Shown: positions 27,995 through 38,546 of the stretch, one piece after another | Layout of the letters: each line of letters begins with the position of its first letter | How positions within the stretch are numbered: the first letter of the stretch is position 1 | Assembly (NCBI GenBank): GCA_017629035.1 | Contig: JAGBXX010000027.1 | Span: 1 to 60,185 of the forward strand | DNA length: 60,185 nt | Reading direction: 5' to 3' | Source of the DNA: Alistipes sp. | GTDB lineage: Bacteria > Bacteroidota > Bacteroidia > Bacteroidales > Rikenellaceae | The notes under the pieces: model-generated | The model's database searches: none | Seen by the model: the letters and a program-made list of their open reading frames with translations, nothing else | What the model was told of the DNA's origin: nothing | Made by a program: the position numbers and the translations under genes

Positions 27995-28033
27995 AGTTAT
28001 ATATCTCTTTATTTATTATCGTCTAATTGCGTG

Positions 28034-28041
28034 CAAAGATA
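28034..28041 (-). promoter_or_regulatory. -7 box of ffh promoter
   Basis: TATCTTTG on the minus strand, 40 bases ahead of the ffh ATG. Confidence 0.6.
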
Positions 28042-28072
28042 TGAAATATATCCGAATATTCCTACTCCGATA

Positions 28073-29578
28073 CTACTCATTGGCTGTTTCGGGGCGTATG
28101 CTCTGGTACCAATTAGTCTCTCGCATGTTGTAGTAGAACTTCGACTCCGTGGGCGTCGATGTGGTGATACCCGAGTAGACGTCGAGGTCGATAGGGTATG
28201 TGCCGTAGGTGCCATAAGCCGAGTAGAACGTGTCGAGCGAGAACTTAGCAACGACAGCCTTGTTCAGCTGAGCGTTAAATCTCTCGAGCTTGGTGCTGTC
28301 GTCATCGAACAGGTTGCCCCACTGGCCAAAGTCGAAGAAGTAGTGGGTAGACTGACCCTCGTATGCCTGCAGTGTCTTGCGGTCATAGTACTTCTTCCAG
28401 TCGACAAGCTCACGTGTTACGTCGGCAAGGGCCTCAAGCTCGTGGCAATCTACGACGGCGATAGAGCCACAACGTGACGAGCCTACATACTCATCACGGT
28501 AGAATTTGTAGTAGCTCTCGGCAGCCTTAACGTAGTCGGTCGAGTTACCATTGTCGGCAAAGAGGTAGGGTAGTGTTCGCTCGTAGGGAAATCCTCGGCC
28601 CATGATCTCGCATGGCGAGGCGATGATGTAGTTTGCCGAGTTACGCAGGTCGTAGAGTGTCTCGACGTTCGACATGAAGCAGGCGTCAAATAAGATGTAG
28701 TCGAGCTCCACACTCGAGAGTTCTATGGCCTTTGCAATATCCTCGATGTCGAGCAGCACGTTCTTCTCACCATAGGCACGTGTTATCTCCGCACCTGGCT
28801 GAGGTGTCCACTCGCTATATGTGGTGCTGAACGTTGAGATAGCTCCCGTGTCATCCAGAGCACTGCGCTGTATCCATGCCTGACCATGACCCGCCATGAC
28901 AATGCCGTAGCGCTCGGCTGGTGCATCCTTAGCCATGAGGTCGATAAATCCTGCCACGTCCTCGGGTGTTACAAGTGTCTGCGATAGCACGATGTCGCTC
29001 ACAACACGTCGCTCAGCAAACTCTCCTGTTGCAGCGTCGTAGCATAGCTCACTGATGTATGCCTTGGTCTTGCCAGTCTGGCGGAAGAGAAGTACTCTAT
29101 TATTGTCGCCCAGCAGACCCGTCTTAATGGCCTTGGTAGCATCGTCGACGTTGGTTTTGAAGTATCTCTCGAGGCTTGTTCCCATGAACATGAACATCAG
29201 CGTGTGGCGAGCTACGGCTGGAGGTGTGGCAAACTGCACAACTCTAATCTTAGAGTCTACATGCTCAGGTGCCGAGAGTGTGATTGTCGAGGTGCGTGAT
29301 GCGCCACTATTGGGCTCGAGGGTGCATACAACCTTGCCGATGACCGATGTGTCGATAGAGGTAATCCAGCTATCGGGGCTTGTGGCAGTGACCTTGATTG
29401 TGGTTGCATCCACGTCGCTATGCAGCGTGTACTCGAACTCCACCACCTCTGCGTCATAGGGGCAGCCTACGCTCTCTGCAACGTTAATGCCGTAGACGTA
29501 GTGAGGCTCGGGCGTGCACGAACCGAGTGCGATAACCGAGAGTAGTGATATTAGTATCAGAAAAAAGTGTCTCATCAC
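28073..29578 (-). CDS. Clostripain-like (C11) cysteine protease lipoprotein
   Basis: 501 residues with lipoprotein signal (ALGSC, Cys21). Residues about 30-120 form a BACON-like beta domain (WITSIDTSVIGKVVCTLEP). The caspase-fold C11 domain follows, with His231 in GIVMAGHGQAW and Cys300 in DYILFDACFMSNVE, the catalytic dyad. Family members cleave after Arg or Lys and are often activated by self-cleavage. It probably sits on the outer surface and degrades proteins in the gut. Its own promoter box lies 35 bases upstream, so it is separate from the DUF4919 gene. Confidence 0.9.
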   Translation of the reverse strand: MMRHFFLILISLLSVIALGSCTPEPHYVYGINVAESVGCPYDAEVVEFEYTLHSDVDATTIKVTATSPDSWITSIDTSVIGKVVCTLEPNSGASRTSTITLSAPEHVDSKIRVVQFATPPAVARHTLMFMFMGTSLERYFKTNVDDATKAIKTGLLGDNNRVLLFRQTGKTKAYISELCYDAATGEFAERRVVSDIVLSQTLVTPEDVAGFIDLMAKDAPAERYGIVMAGHGQAWIQRSALDDTGAISTFSTTYSEWTPQPGAEITRAYGEKNVLLDIEDIAKAIELSSVELDYILFDACFMSNVETLYDLRNSANYIIASPCEIMGRGFPYERTLPYLFADNGNSTDYVKAAESYYKFYRDEYVGSSRCGSIAVVDCHELEALADVTRELVDWKKYYDRKTLQAYEGQSTHYFFDFGQWGNLFDDDSTKLERFNAQLNKAVVAKFSLDTFYSAYGTYGTYPIDLDVYSGITTSTPTESKFYYNMRETNWYQSIRPETANE

Positions 29579-29612
29579 GTAGCTTAAAATGTAACTTTTC
29601 GAAAAATCGGCA

Positions 29613-29620
29613 CAAAGATA
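29613..29620 (-). promoter_or_regulatory. -7 box of C11 protease gene
   Basis: TATCTTTG on the minus strand in an AT-rich gap before the protease gene. Confidence 0.6.
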
Positions 29621-29651
29621 ATAAAATTATCTTCACAACAAACTCTTCACG

Positions 29652-30410
29652 CTACTTATATTCACGTGGCTTGAGATTGTTGAACTGCCATGTGCGGTCA
29701 CGCTTTATCGTTACATCGTCGGGCTTGTTGCGATATACACGGCTGTAGTCAAAGTAAAAACCCTTGGTCTTGTCCGAGCCACGCTTCACAACTGGCACAA
29801 ACTCCACGGTGCGACTGATGATCTTGCCCTCGCCATACTGATACCCCTTTGATGCGAGTAGGTCGTAGGCGTGCGAGAACATTAGCACGTGCCATGCAGA
29901 GCCCTCCTTGAGTCCTGTGCCCGTAGACTCGATAGTCGACAATATGTTGTTAAGGTGGTCGTAGTATAGCTGCTCACGGCGAGTGTCGCCAAGTGCTCCG
30001 TAGGCGTAGGCTAATATATTGAGCACCTTGGGGTTGAATGGGTCTATCTCAAGCGCCTTAACGCCACGCTCGATGATTGCCTCGAGCTGCGACACAGTAG
30101 GTTTTGAGGTGTCGACACTACTCATCAGAAGTAACATCTCGTCGAGTGCCTCGTTCTTCGAGAATGGTCTGTAATCCTCCTGATAGAGGTATCCGTAGTA
30201 GAGGTAGAAGTACTCGTCGGCAGTGAGCTTCTCTGTTCCGTTGTGATACTTTAGGAGCAGGTTTGTGTAGTAGTAGGGCGACGATGTTGAGAGTGTCTGA
30301 CGAAGAATATCATCCTCATCAGGCACTCGTATCTCACCATCATTTTGTGCCATTACGCTACATGGAAGCACAAGCGCAAGGAGTAGAAGAGCTAAAAATC
30401 GTTGAATCAT
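29652..30410 (-). CDS. DUF4919 secreted protein
   Basis: 252 residues with a signal peptide (LALVLPCSVMA before Q22). The pattern TADEYFYLYYGYLYQEDYRPFS and the helical repeats after it (VLNILAYAYGALGD) match DUF4919, a Bacteroidota periplasmic domain with a TPR-like helical build and no known function. The sequence closes with a beta-rich stretch (GFYFDYSRVY). It lies 35 bases after dapA on the same strand and may be cotranscribed with ligA-dapA. Confidence 0.75.
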   Translation of the reverse strand: MIQRFLALLLLALVLPCSVMAQNDGEIRVPDEDDILRQTLSTSSPYYYTNLLLKYHNGTEKLTADEYFYLYYGYLYQEDYRPFSKNEALDEMLLLMSSVDTSKPTVSQLEAIIERGVKALEIDPFNPKVLNILAYAYGALGDTRREQLYYDHLNNILSTIESTGTGLKEGSAWHVLMFSHAYDLLASKGYQYGEGKIISRTVEFVPVVKRGSDKTKGFYFDYSRVYRNKPDDVTIKRDRTWQFNNLKPREYK

Positions 30411-30445
30411 CTGTTATGTTATTTGGTCCTTAAACCAACGCTCGA

Positions 30446-31333
30446 TTATCGCAAATCGTATCTCTCAACCCCCTTTTTAATCTCCTCGACAAGCGCATCG
30501 GTAGCCTTGACAAGTGGCAGACGCACCTCGGCATCGGCAAGACCCATGACCTCAGCCATAGCCTTAGCACCTACGGGGTTACCCTCCTTGAATAGTAGGT
30601 TGATAGCCTCCTCCATCTCTGCTATCTCGCTCTCTGCCTCAGCAATATTACCCTCCTGAGCCTTGTGCACCGTACGACAGAACTTCTCGGGGAATGTGTT
30701 TGCAGCAACCGAGATGACACCATCGCCACCACGCTTGACGAGCTCGACCGTGAGTCCATCATCGCCCGAGAGCACGAGGAAGTTGGCAGGACGGCCGTCG
30801 AGGATCTTCTGCATCTGCTCGATACTTCCCGAAGCCTCCTTCACGGCAACAATCTTATCCGTGGCGTGCGCAAGGCGCAGGGTAGTCTCTGCGGTCATGT
30901 TAAGGCCTGTGCGACCAGGAACATTATAGATGATCACTGGCACTGGCGAGGCCTCGGCAACAGCCATGAAGTGCTGATATATACCCTCCTGCGATGGTTT
31001 GTTGTAGTATGGCACAACGCTGAGAATAGCGACAGTATCCTCGAGGTTGAAGGTGCGTAGCTGGTCGACCAGAGCCTTCGTATCGTTACCACCCATGCCT
31101 GCCACCACGGGCACACGACCATTGGTCTGCTTGATGATAAATCTGAGTACCTTGTCACGCTCCTCGAGCGACATCGTAGCAGTCTCGGCCGTAGAGCCAA
31201 GAGCGACAATATAGTCAACGCCACCATTAATGACGTACTCTACCATGCGACCAAGTGCGTCGAAATCGACATCGTAATTCTTAAACGGTGTAATCAGGGC
31301 AACGCCCACACCCTTAATCTTATTCTGTATCAT
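30446..31333 (-). CDS. dapA: 4-hydroxy-tetrahydrodipicolinate synthase DapA
   Basis: 295 residues, TIM barrel of the DapA/NAL family. Substrate-site motifs: GSTAETATMS near residue 46, the YNVPGRTGLNM motif with catalytic Tyr, and VAVKEASGS with the Schiff-base Lys near 165. It condenses pyruvate and aspartate semialdehyde in lysine and diaminopimelate synthesis. It starts 18 bases after ligA. Confidence 0.94.
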   Translation of the reverse strand: MIQNKIKGVGVALITPFKNYDVDFDALGRMVEYVINGGVDYIVALGSTAETATMSLEERDKVLRFIIKQTNGRVPVVAGMGGNDTKALVDQLRTFNLEDTVAILSVVPYYNKPSQEGIYQHFMAVAEASPVPVIIYNVPGRTGLNMTAETTLRLAHATDKIVAVKEASGSIEQMQKILDGRPANFLVLSGDDGLTVELVKRGGDGVISVAANTFPEKFCRTVHKAQEGNIAEAESEIAEMEEAINLLFKEGNPVGAKAMAEVMGLADAEVRLPLVKATDALVEEIKKGVERYDLR

Positions 31334-31351
31334 AATCCTACGGTTTAATTT

Positions 31352-33466
<2,115 letters not shown>

Positions 33467-33552
33467 TTATTAATTTTATGTTGTAAAGGTACACAATTTG
33501 TTTGGAACTTAAGAATAAAAATCAAAAAAATAATTTTTTTTATCATCAGTGC

Positions 33553-33582
33553 TTGCACATTATCAAAATGTCGCTACATTTG
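33553..33582 (+). promoter_or_regulatory. Consensus promoter of small acidic protein gene
   Basis: TTG at 33553-33555, a 19-base spacer, and TACATTTG at 33575-33582; the ATG follows 20 bases later. Confidence 0.7.
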
Positions 33583-33601
33583 CGGAAAATTTTGCAGAAT
33601 T

Positions 33602-33913
33602 ATGGCTACTCAGAATACGAAGAAACGACTTGTAACAAGCTATCACAACCTCAATGCAGAGCAGCAGGCTGAGATTAAGACGCTCTATCCACTTGGTTTT
33701 AACGATATTATGCAGCGTATCGACAAGCCAGATGGAACATTCTTCTATGTTATCCCTTACGAGACCGAGGATACTTACTACCTCGTGAAGATCGATGTTA
33801 AGGTCGACGACGGTCAGGAGGATGATAACGACGGATACTACGACGACGATGAGATCAAGGGTGCTGACGAGCTTGCTGATGCATCTGACGAGGCTTCGGA
33901 CGACGATTTCTAA
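33602..33913 (+). CDS. Small acidic conserved protein
   Basis: 103 residues, not recognised as a named family. The N-terminal two thirds look folded (NLNAEQQAEIKTLYPLGFND, then YVIPYETEDTYYLVKIDVKV). The last third is an Asp/Glu-rich tail (DDGQEDDNDGYYDDDE and on to DDDF). Such tails often shield or mimic nucleic acid, but no function is claimed. It has its own consensus promoter and a clean terminator, so it is a genuine gene, and its codon use matches strongly expressed neighbours. Confidence 0.75.
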   Translation: MATQNTKKRLVTSYHNLNAEQQAEIKTLYPLGFNDIMQRIDKPDGTFFYVIPYETEDTYYLVKIDVKVDDGQEDDNDGYYDDDEIKGADELADASDEASDDDF

Positions 33914-33940
33914 GCTAAAAGCGACACAAAGACTTATAGA

Positions 33941-33968
33941 GAGCAGACTTTCGGGTCTGCTTTTTTTT
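33941..33968 (+). terminator. Rho-independent terminator
   Basis: AGCAGAC / GTCTGCT stem with a short TTTCGG loop, followed by eight T. Confidence 0.9.
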
Positions 33969-34042
33969 ATCTTCGTAGCTCGTTGGTTAGACTGCGGCCC
34001 AATTTATGTATCATGAGCTCAGAGAATTAAAACCAAAAATTT

Positions 34043-35113
34043 ATGCTACGAATTATGAAATCAGCAATTATTGCTACTGCAGCACTCTTTGGCAGTAGCT
34101 ATCACTCTGTTGCCTGCACAGGAATATCGCTCAAGGCCAGCGACGGAAGCTACGTTCAGGCACGCACTATCGAGTGGGCAAAGGGACCTCTTAAGAGCGA
34201 GTATGTGATAATCCCTCGTGGCCAGAGGCTTCGCTCCTACACTCCTACTGGCGACAATGGTATGGAGTTCTCGGCACGCTATGGCGTGGTGGGTCTTGCG
34301 GTGGTGGAACGAGAGTTCATCGCCGAGGGTATCAACGAGGCGGGACTCTCGGCAGGGCTCTTCTTCTTCCCTGGCTACGGCAGCTACACGCCATACAACA
34401 GCCTGCATAATCGTACCACGATAGCCGACCTGCAGTTTGTGCAATGGATACTCACTCAGTACGCCACGATTGACGAGGTGCGTGAGGGTGTGAAGCATGT
34501 ACACATCGTTGGCCTGGAGCCCTCGGCCGTGGTACACTGGCGCATAGGCGAACCTTCGGGACGTCAGGTAGTTATGGAGATTGTCGGTGGCAAGATACAC
34601 TTTTATGAGAATGTCGTCGGCGTGCTGACCAACGCCCCAGGGTTTGAGTGGCATCTGGCCAATCTCAACAACTATGTTAACCTACGTCCAGGAAGCGCCG
34701 ATAGTTACACTCTGGGCAGTTACCAGCTCAAGGCTAACGGTGGTAGCTCGGCCATGCATGGTCTGCCAGGCGACTTCACCCCTCCCTCACGCTTTGTGCG
34801 TGCAGCGTTCTTCGTAAATAGCGCCCCAGTGCAGAGCGACGGATTTGACACAGTGATGCAGTGCTTCCACCTGCTCAACAACTTCGATGTGCCGATAGCT
34901 ATGGAGAACCCTGACGAAAGAGAGCTGCCGAGTGCTACGCAGTGGACATCAGCTATAGACCTCAGTGCTCGACGCGTCTACTACAAGACTGCATACAACA
35001 ACACGGTGCGCTGCATAGACCTTGGTGCGATAGACTTTGCGAGGGTGGAATACCACTCCAAGCCTCTAGACGGGGAGCAGAAACAGCCGGTAACAATGAT
35101 AAATATTGAATAA
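34043..35113 (+). CDS. Secreted choloylglycine hydrolase-family (C59) amidase
   Basis: 356 residues. The signal peptide ends at SVA, so Cys25 of the precursor becomes the N-terminal nucleophile of the mature Ntn-hydrolase (CTGISLKASDG). Other active-site signs: QARTIEW (Arg; Glu where many bile salt hydrolases have Asp) and VLTNAPGFEWHLANLNNYVNL with the conserved Asn. The family covers bile salt hydrolases and penicillin V acylases, which cut linear amides; substrate cannot be settled by eye. Periplasmic location fits Bacteroides enzymes. A second start at 34055 is possible. Confidence 0.85.
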   Translation: MLRIMKSAIIATAALFGSSYHSVACTGISLKASDGSYVQARTIEWAKGPLKSEYVIIPRGQRLRSYTPTGDNGMEFSARYGVVGLAVVEREFIAEGINEAGLSAGLFFFPGYGSYTPYNSLHNRTTIADLQFVQWILTQYATIDEVREGVKHVHIVGLEPSAVVHWRIGEPSGRQVVMEIVGGKIHFYENVVGVLTNAPGFEWHLANLNNYVNLRPGSADSYTLGSYQLKANGGSSAMHGLPGDFTPPSRFVRAAFFVNSAPVQSDGFDTVMQCFHLLNNFDVPIAMENPDERELPSATQWTSAIDLSARRVYYKTAYNNTVRCIDLGAIDFARVEYHSKPLDGEQKQPVTMINIE

Positions 35114-35171
35114 ATATCGGCTAAAAGCGATATAAATAGCGAAATATTAATCAGAGATTAAAAAAATATTG

Positions 35172-35179
35172 TATCTTTG
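35172..35179 (+). promoter_or_regulatory. Forward promoter box antisense-reading through tRNA-Arg
   Basis: TATCTTTG on the plus strand. The first plus-strand gene after it is the HTH regulator at 35397, so a transcript from here would run over the tRNA-Arg gene in antisense. No good -33 TTTG at normal spacing. Confidence 0.4.
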
Positions 35180-35243
35180 CATTTGTGACCGAGTAGTTGG
35201 ATAGTCGGATACGAAAAAGAGCGACATAGTGCCGCCCTTGGTG

Positions 35244-35315
35244 TGACTCCGAAAGGATTCGAACCTTCATCGTAAGAACCGGAATCTCAAATTCTATCCA
35301 TTGAACTACGGAGCC
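35244..35315 (-). tRNA. tRNA-Arg (anticodon CCG)
   Basis: 72 bases on the minus strand fold as a full cloverleaf: acceptor GGCTCCG / CGGAGTC, D arm GTTC / GAAT, anticodon stem TGAGA / TCTTA with loop TTCCGGT (anticodon CCG), and T arm with TTCGAAT. The discriminator base is A. The 3' CCA is not encoded. It reads rare-class CGG arginine codons. Confidence 0.95.
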
Positions 35316-35321
35316 ATGGTG

Positions 35322-35329
35322 CAAAGATA
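35322..35329 (-). promoter_or_regulatory. -7 box of tRNA-Arg promoter
   Basis: TATCTTTG on the minus strand ends seven bases from the mature tRNA 5' end, so the primary transcript would have almost no 5' leader. Confidence 0.65.
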
Positions 35330-35396
35330 CACATTTTTTTTCGCTTTCACCCATTATGCGTGAGAGAATGTCGAAATGAACGAATTAGAGTAGATA

Positions 35397-36026
35397 ATGA
35401 CTAAGAAGCGTAATAACTGGGCAAGATTGGTGGCTACGATAGAGTGGCTCAACCTTACGGCCAACTCGTTTGCCATGAAGATTGGCATGAGCCGCTGTGA
35501 GCACTTATACCAGATCAAGCGAGGTAACTTTGGTATCACACCCGACCTTGCTGACCGTATTACCAAGCATTTCCCCGAGATTAGTCGCACGTGGCTACTC
35601 ACGGGAGCGGGACACATGCTCACGTCGCAGAGCACCGACGGTCACAACATTCCGTACTACGACGACGAGGTGGAGTACCTCCTGAGCCGTATCGACAACA
35701 CCAAGCCTACGGGCTATGTCGACATGCCACTGATACCGAGCTGCGAGATTGTAGTCAAGTCCAACTGCAAGGCTATGGTCGATGCACGCAACTTCTCGAC
35801 ACACCTCTTTATCCGCAACGTAGACCCCACGGAGATCACTGCCGACAAGGAGTATGTCCTGATGCTACCAAGAGAGACCATGTGGCGCAGGGTTAAGGCC
35901 GTAAAAGGCTACAACATCACGCTCACGACCAACAACGAGGGTGTAGTGCCCGACTTGACGGTAGATGTCACAGATGTTATCCAGGCATGGCAGGTGATAG
36001 CACGCACGGATGTACTATCGTTTTAG
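35397..36026 (+). CDS. HTH regulator with S24/LexA-like C-terminal part
   Basis: 209 residues. The N-terminal 70 residues form a helix-turn-helix of XRE/phage-repressor type (LVATIEWLNLTANSFAMKIGMSRCEHLYQIKRG, with PDLADRITKHFPEISRTWLLTG). Residues about 100-205 look like the S24 peptidase fold (PLIPSCEIVVKS, RNVDPTEITADKEYVLMLP), but the classical Ser/Lys dyad is not obvious. Similar proteins are common single genes in Bacteroidales. Possible phage-derived or stress regulator; target unknown. Confidence 0.7.
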   Translation: MTKKRNNWARLVATIEWLNLTANSFAMKIGMSRCEHLYQIKRGNFGITPDLADRITKHFPEISRTWLLTGAGHMLTSQSTDGHNIPYYDDEVEYLLSRIDNTKPTGYVDMPLIPSCEIVVKSNCKAMVDARNFSTHLFIRNVDPTEITADKEYVLMLPRETMWRRVKAVKGYNITLTTNNEGVVPDLTVDVTDVIQAWQVIARTDVLSF

Positions 36027-36069
36027 ACGCAGACTTAAGTAACACTAACCAATAAATATAGGTGGAGTA

Positions 36070-36999
36070 ATGAATTTTCTTTCAATAGTATGGGACTGGG
36101 ATCCCACGCTTATCATGCTTGGAGAGCTCGACATCAGATGGTATGGTCTGATGTGGGCTATTGCGATACTTGTTGCTGAGCGCATCTGCTCGGTGATGTT
36201 TAGCCGTGAGGGTCTGCCACCACGCACTCTCGAGTCGGCATTTATCTGGATTGTGCTGGGCACGTTTATCGGTGCACGTGTGGGTCACTGCCTGTTCTAC
36301 GAGCCTGAGACCTATCTGCCTGAGCCTTGGCGCATTATCACCGATATTCGTGATGGCGGTATGGCGAGTCACGGTGCTACGATAGGTATCATCCTGGGTA
36401 TCTTCTTCTTCGTGCGTCGCAACCACTTACCCTTTGTGTGGGGTATTGACCGCATAGCCATCGTTGCCCCTATCAGCGGTGCGCTCATACGCTTTGGTAA
36501 CCTCTTTAACCACGAGATTGTGGGCTATCCTACCGATATGCCTTGGGGCTTCCAGTTTGTCTATCACGATGCTCGCCGTGCGTGGGTGGAGTTTGGTGGC
36601 GATGTCCCAGCTGAGATTATTGCCGACATCCCTGCTCGTCACCCTGCGCAGCTCTACGAGGCGTTGTGCTACATAGTCACCTTTGCCGTGCTCATGTGGC
36701 TCTACTTTAGAAAGGATGCGGGTCGTCGTCGTCCAGGACTTCTCTTTGGTGTTGCGATGATTGGTATCTTTGCCACACGCTTTGTGCTCGAGTTTCTCAA
36801 GGAGCGTCAGGAGGCCTTTGAGGAGGGTTGGGCTCTCGACATGGGCCAGTTGCTCAGCATCCCATTTATTATATTAGGTATAGTATCTATCTACATCGCC
36901 ATGCGTCGCCCTCAGGTAGCCGATGTTAACGCTGTTGTGGACCACGCAAATAAGATGTACGCAAAGGAGGATAAGAAGAATGGTAAACGAGGTAAATAA
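36070..36999 (+). CDS. lgt: Prolipoprotein diacylglyceryl transferase Lgt
   Basis: 309 residues with about seven membrane helices. Family motifs: IRWYGLMWAIAI, GARVGHCLFYEPE, MASHGATIGI (essential His), the signature GALIRFGNLFNHEIVG, and HPAQLYEAL. It transfers diacylglycerol from phosphatidylglycerol to the lipobox Cys of prolipoproteins, first step in lipoprotein maturation; many such substrates are encoded in this window. The basic C-terminal tail overlaps the next gene by 20 bases. Confidence 0.96.
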   Translation: MNFLSIVWDWDPTLIMLGELDIRWYGLMWAIAILVAERICSVMFSREGLPPRTLESAFIWIVLGTFIGARVGHCLFYEPETYLPEPWRIITDIRDGGMASHGATIGIILGIFFFVRRNHLPFVWGIDRIAIVAPISGALIRFGNLFNHEIVGYPTDMPWGFQFVYHDARRAWVEFGGDVPAEIIADIPARHPAQLYEALCYIVTFAVLMWLYFRKDAGRRRPGLLFGVAMIGIFATRFVLEFLKERQEAFEEGWALDMGQLLSIPFIILGIVSIYIAMRRPQVADVNAVVDHANKMYAKEDKKNGKRGK

Positions 37000-37933
37000 A
37001 CTGATATTCAACACCTTGGTCGAGGGTGGTGCTGTATATATTGCTGACCGAGGAACACTCTCCGTGGAGCGTACACCCTCACGTGCCATGCGCCGAGGTA
37101 GGGTAGTGTCGCCCAGCTATCAGCTAACGTTCACAACAGAGTGTCGTGCGGAGTCACTTGCCAGCATAATCGCCTCGTTCTCAGGTGTTAGCGCCGAGGA
37201 TGGCGAGGATATAGCACGCCGTTGGCTAGATAAGGTGACCAAGGATGATAGGGTAGTCATCGAGGGTGTTGGAACTATCCAAAATGGCTCATTTACGGCC
37301 GATAAGAGCCTTGCTGAGGCACTCGCCCTGAGCTCTAAGACACTTACCCTAACACGCACCAAGAGCTCACGTCGCTGGCCATGGGTGGTGCTCGTTCTTG
37401 CCCTCATTTTGGGCCTTGTGGCTGCTGCCTACGTGCTCTATGGCGACAAACTCATTAGCCGTGATATAGTTACCAAAACTCCTGAGATAGAGGCTGTTAA
37501 GGCTGACGTTACAACCGAGCAGAGTGCATCTGCCGACACAACCGCCGTTGCCATTAGTGAGGTTCAAACCACTGAGCCAGCGCCCCAAACCGAGGCTATT
37601 TTAGAAGTAGTTACCGAGGCTGAGGTGGCGGATGCTCCTAAGGTGGAGGCTGAGGTTACCCAGACACTTGTCGACCAGAGCGACTGGCGCACACAACCCG
37701 TGCATCATTATGTGATATTTGGTAGCTACTCGAACACCACAAATGCCAACAACGCCGTGCGTAAGATTATGCGTCGCAACCCCGAGGCGCAGTGCAAGGT
37801 TATTCGCCTTGGTGGCATGCATGCCGTGGCTGTCTTTGGCAGCTATAGCCGTGCCGAGTGCGACCAGTTCAAGCGTCAGTATCGTGCGCTCTACAAGGAT
37901 GCGTGGGTGCACACTCCAAAACGCTATAAATAA
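36980..37933 (+). CDS. SPOR-domain membrane protein with HU-like N-terminal domain
   Basis: 317 residues from ATG 36980 inside the end of lgt (an upstream in-frame start is less likely). Residues about 1-120 match the HU/CCDC81-like domain found in Bacteroidota SPOR proteins (VNKLIFNTLVEGGAVYIADRG; SVSAEDGEDIARRWLDKV-like helix). One membrane helix (about 140-162) and an acidic, Thr/Ala-rich linker lead to a C-terminal SPOR domain (about 238-315, HHYVIFGSYSNTTNANN). SPOR domains bind denuded septal peptidoglycan, so a cell-division role is likely. Confidence 0.85.
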   Translation: MVNEVNKLIFNTLVEGGAVYIADRGTLSVERTPSRAMRRGRVVSPSYQLTFTTECRAESLASIIASFSGVSAEDGEDIARRWLDKVTKDDRVVIEGVGTIQNGSFTADKSLAEALALSSKTLTLTRTKSSRRWPWVVLVLALILGLVAAAYVLYGDKLISRDIVTKTPEIEAVKADVTTEQSASADTTAVAISEVQTTEPAPQTEAILEVVTEAEVADAPKVEAEVTQTLVDQSDWRTQPVHHYVIFGSYSNTTNANNAVRKIMRRNPEAQCKVIRLGGMHAVAVFGSYSRAECDQFKRQYRALYKDAWVHTPKRYK

Positions 37934-37941
37934 CGCTATCT

Positions 37942-38418
37942 ATGTCACTGGCTCAGAGTATTATACGTGTGATTGATGCGGTTTATATCTATCCCTTAAA
38001 CCGCATCTTCTCACGTCAGTTTTTCGGCTACGGAGTCTGTGGCGCAACCAACATGGCGCTCGATGCTGTGTGGTATTTCCTCATATATCACTTTGTCGTT
38101 GCCAAGCAGTTCGTAGACCTTGGCTTTGTCGTTGTGTCGCCACATATCTCGGCGCTTATCCTCGTCTTTCCGATAACGTTCTTCACGGGCTTCTGGCTTA
38201 ATCGCAATGTGGCGTTCGTGGCTACGAGGTATGAGTCACGCCGTCAGCTGGCACGCTATGCGCTTACGGTTGTTGGCTCTCTGCTCATAAACTATGGCTG
38301 CATGAAGCTCTTTGTCGAGCACTGCAACATCTGGCCAACGCCCTCAAAGTTGCTCACGACGGTTATCTCTGTCGTTTATAGCTTCCTTGTGGCTAAATAC
38401 TATACCTTTAGACGTTAG
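37942..38418 (+). CDS. GtrA-family membrane protein
   Basis: 158 residues with four membrane helices. The motif FFGYGVCGATNMALDAVWYFLIYH and the later GFWLNRNVAFVATRYESRRQLARY match GtrA/DPMS flippase-like proteins, linked to moving or handling lipid-linked sugars at the inner membrane. It starts eight bases after the SPOR gene. A terminator-like hairpin follows. Confidence 0.88.
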   Translation: MSLAQSIIRVIDAVYIYPLNRIFSRQFFGYGVCGATNMALDAVWYFLIYHFVVAKQFVDLGFVVVSPHISALILVFPITFFTGFWLNRNVAFVATRYESRRQLARYALTVVGSLLINYGCMKLFVEHCNIWPTPSKLLTTVISVVYSFLVAKYYTFRR

Positions 38419-38457
38419 CTGTCGCCGAGGCTCGTGCAGTTGCGTAGATGTGGTATT

Positions 38458-38511
38458 ACCCCACTTAGATTTAACATAATGTATATATTACGACATTTAT
38501 ATTAGTGGGGT
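38458..38511 (+). terminator. Hairpin after gtrA
   Basis: ACCCCACT (38458-38465) pairs with AGTGGGGT (38504-38511) across a 38-base AT-rich loop. Modest; could close the lgt-SPOR-gtrA operon. Confidence 0.5.
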
Positions 38512-38546
38512 TGTTGCTTCGTGGGATGGCTATTCGTCGGCAGATA

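Noticed and set aside
34061-34654. 197-residue minus-strand frame inside the choloylglycine hydrolase gene
   Set aside because: The plus-strand frame carries complete catalytic motifs; the antisense one has none.
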